Positions 1 to 10,570 are shown, counted from the stretch's first letter. The stretch: DNA of 64,000 nucleotides from Rebecca billardiae RCC1528 (GCA_965240325.2 OZ251225.1:744001-808000); one strand, 5' to 3'. Numbers and translations: made by a program. Notes: a model not told the origin generated them from the letters alone.

Positions 1-656
1 CGGAGGAAGTTCTTGGCGCCTGTGGGATGCTCTCGAAGTGCGTTTGCCCGCGCGAGCACGCGAGGGGTGCATTCCTCTCGCTAGCCTCGCGCCGGCGCGC
101 GTGCGTGCGCTCGTTCGGAACAGCATGTTGAACCCCGCGATCACGACCGCGTGAAGCCCGCGCACGTGACATTGTGCCGGATGACAGGGCGCCTGGGGCC
201 GGGCAAGTATACTACGGATGCATACGTTGGGATGACATCGTATGCCACCCTCGCTAGTGCACCGAATGCCCCTGATGTGCTGTCCCGCGTGCATCACGAC
301 CGTCCGCCGTGCCGTCGTCGAGAGTGACCCACCCAACTTCAGACTGCAATATTAGGTCCCAGGGTGATGCTCAGGTCCCTGAAGGTGTTGGGCCTGTATC
401 ATGGTGTCAGGGAGACCCAGAATGACTTATTCGCCGGATGCCCATCATGCCGCTGAGACCTAATATACCCGTGTAACGGTCGGGGCTCTAGGTTTTCTTG
501 CACCATCAATAGCCCAGGTTTGCTCGCCGGAGCAGGACGGGAAGAAAATCCGGTTCCACCCTGCCGAGCTGGCGAGTGCAGCAAGCTTCGCAGCACCCGG
601 CTGTGATTGGGTCGCGAGGGGAAGCGGTGGCAGGCGACGTCGAGGCCGCTGCGCCC
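1..656. other. Upstream region, no gene recognised
   Basis: No protein family is recognisable here. Open frames on the minus strand run into the BTB gene and look like its shadows. The segment just before the BTB gene probably holds its promoter and 5' leader, but I see no canonical TATA box. A GTG-initiated extension of the BTB frame back to 576 exists and is not favoured. Confidence 0.4.
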
Positions 657-2111
657 ATGACGTCGCTCGGGGCGGCTCAGAGCTCGACGTCCGGCGGTCG
701 GAAGCGCGCAAAGGTCGAGGTGACGAGCAGCAAGCCCGCGCTCGAGTGCAAGCTCCGTCTCGACCTGCAGGCGCTGTACGAGGACGGGCTGCTGTCGGAC
801 GTGCACCTGCATGTGCGCGGTGACGGGGCGCAGGCGGCCAAGACGTTCTCGTGCCACCGCGCGATCCTGGCGGCCGCTTCGACGTACTTCAAGGCCATCT
901 TCACGTCCAACTGCAAGGAGAACGGCAAGAGCGAGGTGACGCTCAACGATGTTGATCCTCACGTGTTTGAGGACATCATTCGGCTGTGCTATGGCGGGCC
1001 CGTGACGTTGGACAGGGCCAACGTCGTCGGGCTGATGCAGGCGGCGGAGTTTTACGGCGTGTCCGAGCTGCGCGAGTCGTGCACCGCCTTCTTCCAGCAG
1101 GGTCTCTCCGCCGAGGTCTACTACGAGCTGCTCGACCTGGGCATGACGATCCGGTGCGAGCGTGCACAGCAGCTGTGCATCCGCGCGCTCGCCAAGGACT
1201 TTGCGACGGCGATCTCGCATCCGGCGTTCCTCACCGTGTCGGTGGACAGCTTACGCGGCATGCTCCAGGACGACGCGCTCAGCGTGCCGAGCGAAGAAGC
1301 CGTCCTGCAGGCCCTTGTGACGTGGCTCGAGCACAACAAGTCGGGCATGCTCGAGCGCGAGATCCCAGCGAGGGAGATTGACGAGCTGCTGCTACTCGTG
1401 CGCTGGCCGTGGCTGCCGACGTCGGTGCTGTGCGCCGTGCAAGAGCGGTACCCGTGCCTGTCGTCATGCGCGATGCTCGACCGACTGCTGCTGCAAGCCT
1501 TTCGTTTTCACGCCTCGAGCGCCGAGCAGCGGAGCGCGCTCGGGTGCGAGAGCGTGCAGTTTCAGCCGCGCCCCGGCATGCTGCGCCTGAGCGAGCTGCT
1601 GCCCGACGGGCTGATGACCGACATGACCTTCGTCTGGAACGTGCCCAACTTCGCCTCGATCGAGCAGGAGAGCCTGTACTCCCCGCACGTCTGCGTCAAC
1701 GGCAACCGCTGGTCCATCTACATGTGGCCGCGCCGCCGATGCAGCTCGCAGACGGGCAAGGAGCAGGACTGGGTCTCCATCTACCTCAACTCGGTGGACG
1801 TGAAGAACGGTGACGTCGAGCAGCTGCCGACGTACGCGTTCGAGCTCACGGTGAAGAACTACCTGGACGCTGGGCGGTCGATCACGCGCGAGTACGAGCA
1901 CGCCTTCGACTCACAGGCGGTCGACTGGGGCCTCAGCCGCTTCGTCTCATACGCACAGGTGTGCGACCCGTTCCAGGGGTTCCTCAACGGCGGCACGCTC
2001 ACCATCATCTGCGCGATCCACCAGATGACAGATGAGGATGAGGTGCGTGGCCAGCGCGTGCCCGTGCGCTGCTTCGCGTGCGCTCGGCTGCCCATGTGTA
2101 CCTCCAACTAA
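657..2111 (+). CDS. BTB/POZ-BACK-MATH domain protein
   Basis: The protein has 484 residues in one exon. It starts with a short low-complexity leader containing a basic GGRKRAKVE stretch that could be a nuclear signal. A BTB/POZ fold follows at about 31-147, with the diagnostic D-G-x-L-S-D-V start, the FSCHRAILAAAS core and a YGVSELRESC helix. A BACK helical region lies at about 150-265, with W-L repeats, and a MATH/TRAF-like beta domain at about 319-475 (FVWNVPNFASIEQES...DWGLSRFVS). BTB proteins of this kind usually act as substrate adaptors for cullin-3 ubiquitin ligases: BTB binds cullin and MATH binds the substrate. The usual order is MATH then BTB, and here it is reversed. The frame opens further upstream at a GTG (576), but the first ATG is 657. 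The domains are clear; the substrate is unknown. Confidence 0.85.
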   Translation: MTSLGAAQSSTSGGRKRAKVEVTSSKPALECKLRLDLQALYEDGLLSDVHLHVRGDGAQAAKTFSCHRAILAAASTYFKAIFTSNCKENGKSEVTLNDVDPHVFEDIIRLCYGGPVTLDRANVVGLMQAAEFYGVSELRESCTAFFQQGLSAEVYYELLDLGMTIRCERAQQLCIRALAKDFATAISHPAFLTVSVDSLRGMLQDDALSVPSEEAVLQALVTWLEHNKSGMLEREIPAREIDELLLLVRWPWLPTSVLCAVQERYPCLSSCAMLDRLLLQAFRFHASSAEQRSALGCESVQFQPRPGMLRLSELLPDGLMTDMTFVWNVPNFASIEQESLYSPHVCVNGNRWSIYMWPRRRCSSQTGKEQDWVSIYLNSVDVKNGDVEQLPTYAFELTVKNYLDAGRSITREYEHAFDSQAVDWGLSRFVSYAQVCDPFQGFLNGGTLTIICAIHQMTDEDEVRGQRVPVRCFACARLPMCTSN

Positions 2112-2454
2112 CCGACCGTGGCCCTGCGGTATCGATCGCGCGCTCGCCTCCCCGGCACCTCGGGCGGCATGCAGGATGCGCAACCAAATGACGAGACTGT
2201 TGCGGGGGGCTGACTGGCTGACCCAAGTTGGCCTTCGGACGTAGTAGTCCTAGCGTATAGACTGTGATATAGGTCTAGTCTGACGGACGCTGCGCCAATG
2301 TGTGTTTTTCAAAGTCCGACTCTACCACGACGGTACTGCGGGTCCGATATTACCATACAGACAGTACCGGACGCACGGTCCGGACCAGACCAACAACGAC
2401 CAAAATAATGACCAACGGCGAGCACCTCCTCACGCAGCACGATGGCGGCGTAAT
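2112..2454. other. Intergenic region between BTB and sulfotransferase genes
   Basis: About 340 bases with no recognisable gene. The sulfotransferase reading frame stays open back to a GTG at 2302, but the encoded stretch has no domain and is rich in runs like TACCGGACG, so it is probably leader sequence. Confidence 0.4.
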
Positions 2455-3783
2455 ATGGTGCTGGTGGTGCTGGCGCTGCTGGCATTCCCAGGAACGGTCG
2501 GTCTGGGCGAGCACACGCGCTTTGCGCATACGGACGAGCCCGGCGCCGACAAGATTGTCGAGAAAGCCAAGAGCGAAATGGCTGATCTCGTCCCGCCCGG
2601 TGCATCCCCCAACAAGTGCACCGCCGTCTTCCACTGGCACGTCGAGAAGTGCGCGGGTGTGACGCTGCGCCGCCACTTCATCCGGGTGCATGGGAGCGAG
2701 CGTCTCGAGCACTTCACACAGGGTGCCATCATATTCCATCGACGGAATCCGTCGCGCCCGCTTGTGCCGCACAACGCATGCTACCCGACCAAGGGCTGGT
2801 TCAGCGAGGCACTCCATTGCACGTGGGAGCAGCTCATCGCTGACCTGCTCAGAACGCCGCCCGTGCACAGGCGCGTTTTGGTCGAGATCGGGGCGATGTC
2901 ATCTGGCACTGAGAACTCAATCTTCCGTATCGCGGAGGACATCACGCGCGTGCGCAAGGCGTGGGAGGCGCGCGGCTGCTCGGTGCTGATGACGACGCTG
3001 CTGCGCGAGCCGTTCTCTCACTTCCTCTCGATCTACAACTACTTCATCCGGTGGAAGCAGGCGCGCGACCCTGAGTCGTACGGGCGCACATTCGAGGACT
3101 ACATCAGCTCAGACGCGGTGCACAACTTCCAGACACGGCTGCTGCTGTCGCAGGGCGTGCTCAAGATCATGCCCATGCGCGAACGGCCCGTGCGCTCATC
3201 CCGCGCAGGCGGCGTGTATGGCACGACTGAGGCGAACCTCGAGCTGCTTGCGCCAAGGCTGGGCACGCTGCTCGCCCGCTTCGACCTCGCCGCGCCGCTC
3301 GAGCGCTTCGACGAGTTTTTCTACGCCCTCTCAGAGCGCATGGGCCTCACGTCGATCCTGTACAGGAAGGCGAACGCGAACACGGTGGTGATGGCTGTGC
3401 GCAGACGCAGGCACGAGATCTACGACAAGCTGGTGAAGACGCAGGGCGTCGAGGCGGCTCTCCGGGCGCTCGGTCGGAAGCATCCGCCGGGCAAGATGCC
3501 AAACGGCTCAGCCATCACGGTGGACTCGCTCTCGCCAGATCTCATCGCGCGTGTGCATGCCAAGCTGCGTGTGGACGAGCAGCTGTACCGACATGTGAGC
3601 GCGCAGTGGGATGCGCACGTGCGCGCTCTGCCCGCAGCCGTGCAGGCGCGCATGCGGCGATACGTCGCACTCTCGACGAAGCTCAGGGCCGATGAGGACA
3701 AGCAGCGCAGTGTGGCGATCCATATGGAGCGCATAGCGGCATCGTCACTGAGGTCCGGTAAGCTACTCCGCCGGTCACAATGA
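2455..3783 (+). CDS. Secreted or Golgi carbohydrate sulfotransferase-like protein
   Basis: The protein has 442 residues. It begins with a hydrophobic segment (MVLVVLALLAFPGTVGLG) that can be a signal peptide or a type II Golgi anchor. The PAPS-binding 5'-phosphosulfate loop is seen at about 58-75 (HVEKCAGVTLRRHF, loop Lys at about 65). The 3'-phosphate site is at about 180-196 (TLLREPFSHFLSIYNYF, Arg184 and Ser188). This pair is typical of the heparan-sulfate 2-O and galactose-3-O sulfotransferase superfamily, which moves sulfate from PAPS onto sugars in the Golgi. The C-terminal half is helical, basic and unassigned. I chose the ATG at 2455 because the frame before it opens only with GTG and the hydrophobic leader starts exactly here. 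The acceptor sugar cannot be told from sequence. Confidence 0.75.
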   Translation: MVLVVLALLAFPGTVGLGEHTRFAHTDEPGADKIVEKAKSEMADLVPPGASPNKCTAVFHWHVEKCAGVTLRRHFIRVHGSERLEHFTQGAIIFHRRNPSRPLVPHNACYPTKGWFSEALHCTWEQLIADLLRTPPVHRRVLVEIGAMSSGTENSIFRIAEDITRVRKAWEARGCSVLMTTLLREPFSHFLSIYNYFIRWKQARDPESYGRTFEDYISSDAVHNFQTRLLLSQGVLKIMPMRERPVRSSRAGGVYGTTEANLELLAPRLGTLLARFDLAAPLERFDEFFYALSERMGLTSILYRKANANTVVMAVRRRRHEIYDKLVKTQGVEAALRALGRKHPPGKMPNGSAITVDSLSPDLIARVHAKLRVDEQLYRHVSAQWDAHVRALPAAVQARMRRYVALSTKLRADEDKQRSVAIHMERIAASSLRSGKLLRRSQ

Positions 3784-4886
3784 CACCGCGTTTGCGCGCC
3801 GCATCAGCCATCACCTTATTGATAATCATAATAATAATATCGTATATAGCGCGTCATCATTGACGATTATTAATGGCTGCTGCTTGCCGTCCCACTAACT
3901 ACTCATCAGCAGTAACAATAGCAGCTACGTACGACTCAGATCGACAGTAACTAACAGACAGGTTGCACGGAGAAATGACCGCCCGCGACTGACAGATGTT
4001 ACATTCCCAGTGGACGCGACCTGTCCACCCGTCTTTCGGTACATCGCGCCCGTCCCATGGCGGCCGGCGCGTGGCGCGAGTGCTTGGAAACCACGGAGCA
4101 CACGAATGCCGGTGGTTTCCGACCTTCGCCGCCACGGCCCGCCTCCCCGTTCGCCCGCAATCGGTACCGCAGTCTGGTGCCCAGTTCCTCTCACTCCCGC
4201 GTCGGCAGTGGCGCGAAGCCGAAGCGCATCGCGGGAAGAAGCACAACTGGGACCTGGATACAGGTGGTAGATAGAGCCTTCAAGGAGGCTGCTCTCGCGC
4301 ACGAGCAGGATGCGCCGGTTGCGGTATGCGCGTGCACCTTTGCACGAACGTGTGCTGGTCTCCTGCTGCACTGCTCATACCGTACGCACGAGCGCGCAAC
4401 CGTGCGCACGCGCTCAGGTGGCTTGGACCACACGCGCGAGTGCTTGTGGAGCTCGCCTCACGAGGCCTTCGTAGAAGAAGGCGGGCAACCGTAGTGCGCT
4501 AAAGAAGCAGAAGGAGATGCTCGCCAAACGCGTGCAGCGCGCGAGGGCGAAGCTTGCTACGGCGCGCGCGGCCTCTGCTGTTGCAGCTCGGGCCGCTGCT
4601 CCGGCCGTGCAGGCGTCTGGCGCGGGGTCCTCGGACAAGCAGGCGAACTCTGGGCAGTCTGCCTTTGCCGCCGGCAAGAAGTATCGGAAACGCACACATT
4701 TGGTCGTGCGCGTGGCGCGCTCGCGCGCCGTGACGCAGCAAGCAGGCGATCCTTGACAAGCGCCTCGCTGACGCTCAGCAGGCCGAGGCGACGGCGCGGC
4801 GCTCGACCACGCCGACAGGCACGCCCTGAGCGAGGGGGAAGGCACTTTTCGAGACAGCACTCAGGCGCTCGACGTTGAGTATGTCA
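3784..4886 (+). other. Non-coding or degenerate sequence with coiled-coil gene remnant
   Basis: No intact gene is seen. Between about 4500 and 4840 the plus strand has protein-like Ala/Lys/Arg-rich helix-forming sequence (KKQKEMLAKRVQRARAKLA, then in another frame KQAILDKRLADAQQAEATAR). Two in-frame readings are separated by stops or shifts, which suggests the 3' part of a broken coiled-coil gene. It ends just before the dispersed repeat at 4887. The remaining bases, including an AT-rich stretch at about 3810-3960, hold nothing I recognise. Confidence 0.3.
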
Positions 4887-5035
4887 TGGCCCGCGGTGCA
4901 GGGCGGAGCGCGCAGCGTGGAGCCCGCACCAGCGGGCCCGAACCACGTTTCAAAAAGATCTTTGATCAAGAAAAAGGGACGCGGGGGCCGATTTTTAGGG
5001 CTGGCGGAGACCGAGTTTCGAATTTTGAGACCCTC
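4887..5035 (+). repeat. Dispersed 3'-end-associated repeat, copy A1
   Basis: It starts TGGCCCGCGGTGCAGGGCGG and contains a conserved block GATCTTTGATCAAG followed by a G-rich run and GATTTTTAGGG. Clear relatives lie at 33122-33300 on the same strand and at 10244-10383 inverted. It lies immediately downstream of degenerate plus-strand coding sequence. Confidence 0.75.
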
Positions 5036-5226
5036 TCTACAGATGCATCACGGAGAAAAAAACCGCGCCCACGACATTCCCCTAATCAATCGTGGACGGC
5101 CGGGCGTGAGAGTTCACTTCTGTGTGAAGTAGGACGGTTACAAGTCCAATACAAGCGTCAGCTTCTTTGAGGCTATTTTTGCACGTCCTTACGGGATCAG
5201 CGAAGTAACCAACCGCTATATATTGG

Positions 5227-5395
5227 CTTCGTCGGGGTCGTATTCACTACTGGAGAACATTTGCACCGCGCTTCGTATTCATATGTATGGTTCACGCAGG
5301 CATAAAATCGCTTCGTCGGGGTCGTATCCACTATACTGGAGAACACCATTTGCACCGCTTCGTTTTCATACATTGTAATGTATATGGTTCATCGT
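5227..5395 (+). repeat. Imperfect tandem duplication, period about 84 bp
   Basis: Two adjacent copies begin with CTTCGTCGGGGTCGTAT at 5227 and 5311 and share GGAGAACA, TTTGCACCGC and TATGGTTCA blocks. They differ by small indels. The rest of 5036-5584 shows no gene. Confidence 0.7.
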
Positions 5396-5584
5396 GGACT
5401 GCTACGGGGTCGAGCAGAATATCATCGATATTCATCAGGCGCACGTGTGCGTATTCATCATCAGCCTTCGGGAATTGGGAGTAGCTATTGGCCTTTTGCC
5501 CTCTGGCGAGCCAGTTATCCGCACTTGATTGAGCAGGCCTTGAGCAGGCTCGAGCGGCCACTTTGTTGCGCTCACGTGGACATT

Positions 5585-6583
5585 ATGATGCCGAGCACGT
5601 CAGCTGGCGACGCCGACGAGGACCGCGCTCGCCGCGTATTGAACGTGCTGCTCGAATCCGGGGCAGTGAAGAAGGTGGCTAAGAGCACGCTCCAGAGCAT
5701 CGCTGCTGCCATCTCAGTCGTGAGGCACAAGCAGGACGTGCCCTCTGCGGCGGTGAAGTACAACGTGCCCAAATGGTCGATCTACAAACAACTTCGTTCG
5801 CAAGGTCCGCACCGTGCTGGAGGACGAAGGCGCAATCGGCAGGGGGAGCGCGACGCGACTGATCACCGACTTCACCACGCGCCCCGCAGGCCAGCTCCCT
5901 CCCTCCTCCTCACCCGGCCCAACAGCTGGCAGCCGCTTTGCGGCACTCGCCGCGCTCGACGGGGAAATGCCCGCTGCAGAGAAAGCACAGCCGCAGCGGG
6001 GGCGCCCGGCCGGCTCGCTCAGCCTGCTGGGCACGCTCAACCTAGGCGTCACGTGCTACCTCGGCTCGCTGCTGGTGGCGCTGCTCGCGTGCCCTTCCAT
6101 CGTCTCGCTCGCCACATCTGCCGCGGCTGAGCAGTCCACCAACCCCATCGTGTCCCGAGCATGCGCTCGACGCTGGCGCTCGCGCATGTCAACTGCGAGT
6201 GGCCCAGCGAGGTGGGGCCGACGCGTAGCTTGCTCGAGCCGCTCCACGACGCGATCGCGGAGGTCTGTCGGTGGACAACGGCGTTTGGGCAGCAGCAGCA
6301 GGACGCGTGCGAGGTGCTGTACAAAATCATGGAGGCCCTGGCTGGCTGCGACGAGGCGTGCTCATACCTTGGCTTGCTCGAGTGCCTCGGTCAGCTGGCG
6401 AGCGAGCAGCCCTCGCAGCAGCAGCGCGTGCCGACGCCGACGATCTCGCAGCAGCAGCGCGTGCCGACGATCTCAGTCGGCCATGACTTCGACTGTACAC
6501 AATCGGCGCCTCGCCGGCGGCTGCGATGGGCCCGCCCGGCCGCGCGGCGGGCGGCGGCGCGGCGGGCGGCGGCGCGCCGCTGA
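5585..6583 (+). pseudogene. Broken ubiquitin-specific-protease-like gene with HTH-like N-terminus
   Basis: Coding similarity runs through three frames. From the ATG at 5585 the first part has helices and a short helix-turn-helix-like end (AAVKYNVPKWSIYKQ), reminiscent of psq/CENP-B-type DNA-binding modules. The frame then shifts near 5783 and reads a linker into GTLNLGVTCYLGSLLVALLA at about 6025-6085, which resembles the catalytic Cys box of C19 ubiquitin proteases (usual form NLGNTCYMNSLLQAL). It shifts again near 6150 into FGQQQQDACEVLYKIMEAL at 6283-6340, which matches the QQD box of the same family. VMVHSGR near 6966 might be a remnant of the His-box region, but that is weak. The two frame changes mean a pseudogene unless undetected introns repair them. 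An HTH region joined to a ubiquitin protease suggests a mobile-element origin; this is inference. Confidence 0.45.
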
Positions 6584-6639
6584 AGTCTACTCGCTGCCGG
6601 GCTCGCGGCCGGGCGGGCCCACTCTCGATCGCGACGGAG

Positions 6640-6722
6640 GGTGCGACGGAGGGTGCACCGCCACCGCGGGCCCCGAACTACGTTCGTTCTACGGAAAAGG
6701 ACCGCGGAACGCGGTCATTGAT
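6640..6722 (+). repeat. Dispersed repeat, copy B1, with stem-loop
   Basis: GGGTGCACCG, GCGGGCCCCGAACTACGTT and TCTACGGAA blocks lead into a perfect 7-bp stem-loop (GACCGCG GAA CGCGGTC, 6700-6716). An inverted relative lies at 8352-8416. The GCGGGCCC-AAC-ACGTT core is shared with the A-type copies. It follows the broken protease gene on the same strand. Confidence 0.7.
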
Positions 6723-7537
6723 CGTGCGCGTGTGTGATCACGGCAGCAAGACTAAGTCGCGCGAGGTGGAGTAGGTAGTAGCGCGCCTCTTCGCCGCATC
6801 ATCCGCAGCTGACTGGCGTGCGCCAGCTCGCTCACGTCGCGCGCGGCAGCGGTCGGCTTCCACCATGTTCGCACAGCGCGGCGCCGGCTGCACCGCCCGT
6901 TCCGCTGGACGCCGGCTCGCTCTTCGTTGACGACTTCTTCTTCAACCCGGTCGCGCGGGCGCGGTGATGGTACACTCCGGCAGGCAGATGCGGCGCACTG
7001 TCTGATGCTCTATGCGTGCGTGTGCCTTTCCACGACGTCGACTCAGGCTGCTACGCGTGGCATCCAGCTCGACGCGGAGGTCGCCAGGGCTCGCCCAAGG
7101 TCGAGTCTGCCTTGCGTGTGCTAAGTCGCCGAGGTGCGGCCGCAGGGTGCTCGCTGGCTGACTCCTGACGATGACGAGGAGTTGCGCGCCGTCACAACCT
7201 CTCGCACGTATCGTGCCGACCGAGTCGAGTGGATGACGCTCGCGGCGGCTGCTCTTCAAATGACGCGGTCGGGCCCTTGGCGAGCTTGGGAGGAGGGCTC
7301 GGTCTGCTACATGTGCGTCAGTAGTCACGGCCTAAACCGTGCGCAAGACTCATTGAGTCGTACATGGCGCGGCAGCACGGCCGCACCCGCGGGGAACCGT
7401 GGGCGGGCAGCCATGCTCCAAAGGGCCGAAATGTAACACCAAGGTCAGTTTCCCGTGCAACCTGTCAACAGGTCTACACAATAAGCTACCCTATGGCCTA
7501 TCGATCTAGCTATGTGAATATCTATAATATAGATTCT
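6723..7537. other. No confident gene
   Basis: Short open frames exist on both strands and none resembles a family I know. The part before 7130 could be a decayed 3' continuation of the protease-like gene. Nothing else is visible. Confidence 0.3.
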
Positions 7538-7786
7538 ATATCTATCTCTATCTCTATCTCTATCTCTATCTCTATCTCTATCTCTATCTCTATCTCTATC
7601 TCTATCTCTATCTCTATCTCTATCTCTATCTCTATCTCTATCTCTATCTCTATCTCTATCTCTATCTCTATCTCTATCTCTATCTGTATCTCTATCTATA
7701 TCTATATCTATATCTGTATCTGTATCTCTATCTCTATCTCTATCTCTATCTCTATCTCTATCTCTATCTCTATCTCTATCTCTATC

Positions 7787-7825
<39 letters not shown>

Positions 7826-8026
7826 ATCTCTATCTATATCTATATCTATATCTATATCTATATCTATATCTATATCTATATCTATATCTATATCTATATC
7901 TATATCTATATCTATATCTATATCTATATCTATATCTATATCTATATCTATATCTATATCTATATCTATATCTATATCTATATCTATATCTATATCTATA
8001 TCTATATCTATATCTATATATATATA
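7538..8026. repeat. Long TCTATC/TATATC microsatellite
   Basis: About 490 bases of six-base units. First come TCTATC units, with a few TGTATC variants near 7686 and 7714-7724. More TCTATC follows, then a short pure TC run near 7804-7826, then TATATC units to the end. Reading frames across it give artificial Ile-Ser or Arg-Asp repeats and are not genes. Confidence 0.95.
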
Positions 8027-8351
8027 GTGCGCTAACCGCCACCGAAAGTTGACGACGAATAATTCGGGCAGAATCGGCGGCCGATTCCGCGATGCCATCA
8101 GGGACGTTTTCGCGGAGGCCGGCCGCCATCGCTGGCGCAGCCATCCGCCGGCGCGGACACGCGCGCGCAGCGACGCCAGCCGCATGGCGTGCGCCAAGAC
8201 GGGGGGCGGCTGAGTTCTGCATTACGGCAGCATTATTACCTACGCGCTCGTTCGGGCTCGCGGGTCATGCCTCCTGGCATCGTTGTCAAAATTACATTTG
8301 CATGACATGATGATGACTAGCTATAATGACCTGATTAAATATGTAAGGATA

Positions 8352-8416
8352 TGACCGCGTTCCGCGGTCCTTCCGTAGAACCAACGCAGTTAGGGGCCCG
8401 CGGTGCACCCTCCGTC
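8352..8416 (-). repeat. Dispersed repeat, copy B2, inverted
   Basis: Reverse complement of copy B1: the same 7-bp stem-loop (8353-8369), then TTCCGTAGAAC and GGGGCCCGCGGTGCACCCTCCG. Read on the minus strand, it lies directly downstream of degenerate minus-strand coding sequence. The stretch 8027-8351 between the microsatellite and this copy shows no gene. Confidence 0.7.
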
Positions 8417-10240
8417 GGCTGCTCGGCTGCTCAATGTCGTATGAAGATTTATAATGGGCCAGGCCCAGTGGCAGTGGCAGTCTGCGAGACGCGTCGCAAG
8501 TTGGCAGTCCAGCTTGCCCGCCGCGACCCGCGTGCGCCGCGGCCGCGATCTCGTCGCCGTCCATGTCCTCGAACAGCTTGGCGGCGTTGGCGATGCGTCG
8601 GGACTTGGCGCGCTCGTCCGATTTGTTCATCGCACCCGCCGCCGCGGCGCCGCCCTCGTCCCGCTGCTTGCGCTTGCCGAGGCGGTTGGAGTTGCCGCGC
8701 ATCGACCGCGAGCGCGCCGCGTGCGCGCATGCGCCGCCGCCCCGGTGCGCTCCGCTGCCAGCGCCTTGCGTACCTTACGGCGCCGAAAACGGATCCGGCG
8801 CTCAGCGTTGCGCAGCGCGCGTGTGTCCTGGTCGCACGCCTCGCACACGAGCAGCAGCGCCAGCGCCATCTGCGCGTCCTCGTCGACCTCGGCCGAGTGC
8901 AGCGTCACGGGCGCGCCGCCCGCGCGTGCCGCCATCTCCTCGCGCTGCAGCTGCTCTGCGATGGCGCGGTCGCTGCGCAGCTGCTCGGCCAGGGGGTCGG
9001 GCGCGGCGGAGCGCTGCTCGCGCAGGCGGAGCGCGGCGGCGGACGTACTCCTCCAGCGCGGCCTACTCGTCGTTCAGCGGCGCGCCGGGCCGGCAGCGCG
9101 CCCGTGATCGCCGACCGTCCGACCGAGAGCCGCGCGCGGCCATGTGTGCGCGCAGCTCCGCCGTCTCCTCCTACGAGAGCATGCCTGCGCGGCGGCGGCG
9201 GCGGCGCGGCCGGGGTAGCGCATGCGCGAGGTGCGTCAACGGTCAGCGCCGTACGGCTGGTCGGCGCGCCACGTGCCCGTCGCGCGCGCACGCGCGCGCG
9301 CGCGCCGCGCACAGAGCTGAGAGCAGCGACGCCGGTAGCTGCAGGTTGTGAGGGGCCGCCACGCTCATCGTCGCGACGCGGAAGACGATCTTGAGCACGT
9401 GGGAGAACGGGCCCGACGCGTCCTTGCGCTGCACGAAGATCAGCTTCATCGGTGGCACCACCGCCGCCATCAGCTGGCCCCTCACGTGCACCAGCTTGGC
9501 CAGGCGCGGCGAGCGACCACCTCCAGCGGCCAGGCGGAGTTGACCGGCCTTGGCGACAGGGTCCACGCGCCACACCGTCTTGGTGCGCGAGTCCCACGCG
9601 CCCGGAAGCGACGCCTGCGTGGTCTGCGCGTCGGGCAGGTCGAGAAGATGCGCCTCACCATGATCAGGCTCAGCGCCTCGATCACCACCTGCTTCGCCGT
9701 GTCGATCATCTTGGCACGCCTTGCTCGCACACGGTCGCGTGTCTCATGCCCACCACCTTGGTTAGCACGTGGCAGCGGCGGTCCTGGATGCGCTGATGCA
9801 CCTGGCCCGAGAGCAGCGGGTTGTTGCAGCTCGGGCAGAACGCCCGCACCGCCATCTGCGGCGCCAGCACCTGCTCCTTCGCGTCGCGCAGTGTCGAAGT
9901 CGTCACGCGGCCTGCGGTCCGCGCGTGCACGCGGTAGAGTTTCGCCCGGTGTCGTTTCAGAACGGCCCGATGTCGTGCGTCCCCAAGCGCATCAACGCGT
10001 TCCGCATGCCGAGCCGGTTCGCGTGCGCGTCCGCGCGCGCCCGCGCCGCGTCGCCGGCGTTTGACTGCGGGTCGAGAGTCCGGATCACTGTTGTCTGGTG
10101 CTGGGCGGAGTCCGGCCCCGGGCATACACAATGGCGCAGATTCGTTTACTGACAATGTGACGGCCGTCCAACGACATACGCGGAATGACCCGGGCGCGGC
10201 CTTTTAAGCTTGGGATGGACAGCATTGTACCGTACCCCTC
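8417..10240 (-). pseudogene. Degenerate minus-strand coding region, unknown family
   Basis: Several protein-like blocks occur on the minus strand in changing frames. At 9706-10155 there is a segment with a C-x2-C pair (FCPSCNNPLL, then DRRCHVLTKVV) that may bind zinc. At about 9480-9720 the blocks are AKMIDTAKQVVIEALSLIMV and GQLMAAVVPPMKLIFVQRKD. At 8456-8935 a charged helical C-terminus includes a KRKQRDEGG nuclear-type basic stretch and the acidic LFEDMDGDEI. The frames are joined by stops or shifts, so I read it as a decayed gene or one whose introns I cannot place. No family is recognised. Confidence 0.3.
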
Positions 10241-10243
10241 AAA

Positions 10244-10383
10244 AAATCGAAAACTCACCCTCCAACAACCCTAAAAATCGTCCCCCGTCCCCTTTTCTTT
10301 GATCAAAAGATCTTTTTGACAACGTAGTGAGGGCCCCCGGTGGGGCTCCACGCTACGCGCTCCGCCCTGCACCGCGGGCCATA
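10244..10383 (-). repeat. Dispersed 3'-end-associated repeat, copy A3, inverted
   Basis: The reverse complement begins TGGCCCGCGGTGCAGGGCGG and continues through AAAAAGATCTTTTGATCAAA and GATTTTTAGGG, closely matching 4887-5035. Copies A1 and A3 form an inverted pair enclosing 4887-10383. Confidence 0.75.
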
Positions 10384-10521
10384 ATCACTTATGTCGTTAT
10401 GATAATGCGCGCCCTGCTTTGGCACTCCGACGCAACTTTGGCGCGGTCAGGCTTCTGACTCTGGCGCCGGACCGTATGGCGGTATAGTAGCTTAGGCGGC
10501 GGTATACTAAAGTCTGTAATA

Positions 10522-10570
10522 ATTATATATATATATATATATATATATCTAGATATATCTATATATATCA
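10522..10570. repeat. TA-rich microsatellite
   Basis: (TA)n interrupted by CTAGATATATCTA. A similar simple tract occurs at 18622-18668. Confidence 0.85.

Noticed and set aside
576-656. N-terminal extension of the BTB gene
   Set aside because: It opens with GTG; the first ATG is 657 and the extension has no feature.
7364-8197. Long open frames with Ile-Ser and Arg-Asp repeats
   Set aside because: They are translations of the TCTATC/TATATC microsatellite on both strands.
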